DNA from: Desulfobulbus oralis
Lineage (GTDB): Bacteria > Desulfobacterota > Desulfobulbia > Desulfobulbales > Desulfobulbaceae
Length of the DNA stretch: 64,000 bases
Assembly (NCBI RefSeq): GCF_002952055.1
Contig: NZ_CP021255.1
Coordinates: 932,851 to 996,850, forward strand
Direction: 5' to 3'
The position numbers and the translations under genes were made by a program. A model generated the notes under the pieces. It made no database searches. It was not told the DNA's origin and saw only the letters and a list, made by a program, of their open reading frames with translations. Shown one piece after another: positions 63,599 to 64,000 of the stretch. Position 1 is the first letter of the stretch, and the number at the start of each line of letters is the position of its first letter.

Positions 63599-64000
63599 AA
63601 AAGGAGAGAAGAGATGAAGAATTACCTAGCTTATAGCACAGGCCGTGCCAGTTTTTGAAATTTTTCAGGCGTGTTCATTTTATTGCGTTTTTTCAAGCAG
63701 ATATGATTTTGCTGGTACAGCCGGGCTCAGGCAGGGCGGCACGGGAAAATTTAATTAACTGAACCCGGGCGGGCGCCACCTGAGGCAGTTTTTGGTAAAA
63801 GAACGTTTATTCAATGAAATAAAACGTTCATATTTTTTAACCCACGCATTTTGGGGCCTGCAGCCCCCCGGCACCCAGGGCCTTGTCTTCCCTGCCGGCT
63901 GCGCTGCTGCCTGGAAGACAAACGGGCCCTTCGTTTGGCCCCCTGACGAAGACTTTGCCATGCCTCTGACCATGCAGAGAGTGATTGAGCAGCGCAGGCT
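63599..64000 (+). other. 400-bp right-edge region with an inverted repeat and a possible gene start
   Basis: GAACGTTT (63801-63808) and AAACGTTC (63822-63829) form a perfect 8-bp inverted repeat followed by a T run on the plus strand, a possible weak terminator or operator. At the edge, from ATG 63960, an open plus-strand frame reads MPLTMQRVIEQRR and runs off the window; it is too short to identify, and no ribosome site stands out. Confidence 0.35.

Overview
The window is GC-rich, densely packed bacterial DNA. Its gene content suggests a Gram-negative anaerobe of the Desulfobacterota, most like the Desulfobulbales: a small siroheme sulfite reductase next to a Crp/Fnr regulator, a eukaryote-type NADP isocitrate dehydrogenase beside AcnB, a Pil-Chp chemosensory locus, and an AMMECR1/YkgJ pair. 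The lineage is an inference from gene content; no rRNA gene is present.

Layout. 1-9.3 kb is housekeeping: an msrA fragment at the left edge, tRNA-Phe, a frameshifted zinc-ribbon gene, panE-panB, an S1-domain protein, gatC-gatA-hisC-cmk and tRNA-Ser. 9.4-16.5 kb holds a WHy-domain lipoprotein, a zinc metallopeptidase, then AMMECR1, a YkgJ-like protein, bioB, bioA, a PerM/AI-2E permease and bioG. 16.7-18.2 kb is an IS1182-like insertion sequence with a frameshifted transposase, followed by an AT-rich TylF-type methyltransferase. 19-27 kb holds a TehA-like transporter, icd, acnB, ldcA, coaX, cutA and a small zinc protein. 27.1-39.5 kb is a Pil-Chp-type signalling locus, all on the minus strand. 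It encodes PilG-, PilH- and PilI-like proteins, five tandem periplasmic amino-acid-binding proteins plus the wreck of a sixth, a PilJ-like receptor, a ChpA-like hybrid kinase and two CheW-like proteins. 40.2-44.6 kb has a DUF134/heavy-metal-domain cluster behind a strong palindrome, a Crp/Fnr regulator, the small sulfite reductase, and a deleted IS5-type element sitting in a broken upp gene. 45-50 kb has a Bcr/CflA transporter, a decayed TMEM43-family gene, paaK and bioC-bioD. 50-64 kb has an SH3 protein, a phosphotransferase, tgt-yajC, a TauE/SafE permease split into two genes, a second deleted IS1182-like copy, recR-ybaB-dnaX with the SRP RNA gene upstream, argJ, a CHAD protein and a DUF362 protein.

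How the genes fit together. Five biotin genes (bioB, bioA, bioG, bioC, bioD) lie in two separate groups and describe the BioC-BioG route to pimeloyl-ACP; bioF is not in the window. panE, panB and coaX supply pantothenate and CoA. The chemosensory locus is the most unusual part: a binding-protein family has expanded between the CheW-like and receptor genes, with no ABC permease or ATPase nearby, which suggests the proteins feed ligands to the receptor rather than to a transporter. Decay is frequent: two IS1182-like copies, one IS5-type miniature element, a possible MITE, and at least six gene remnants.
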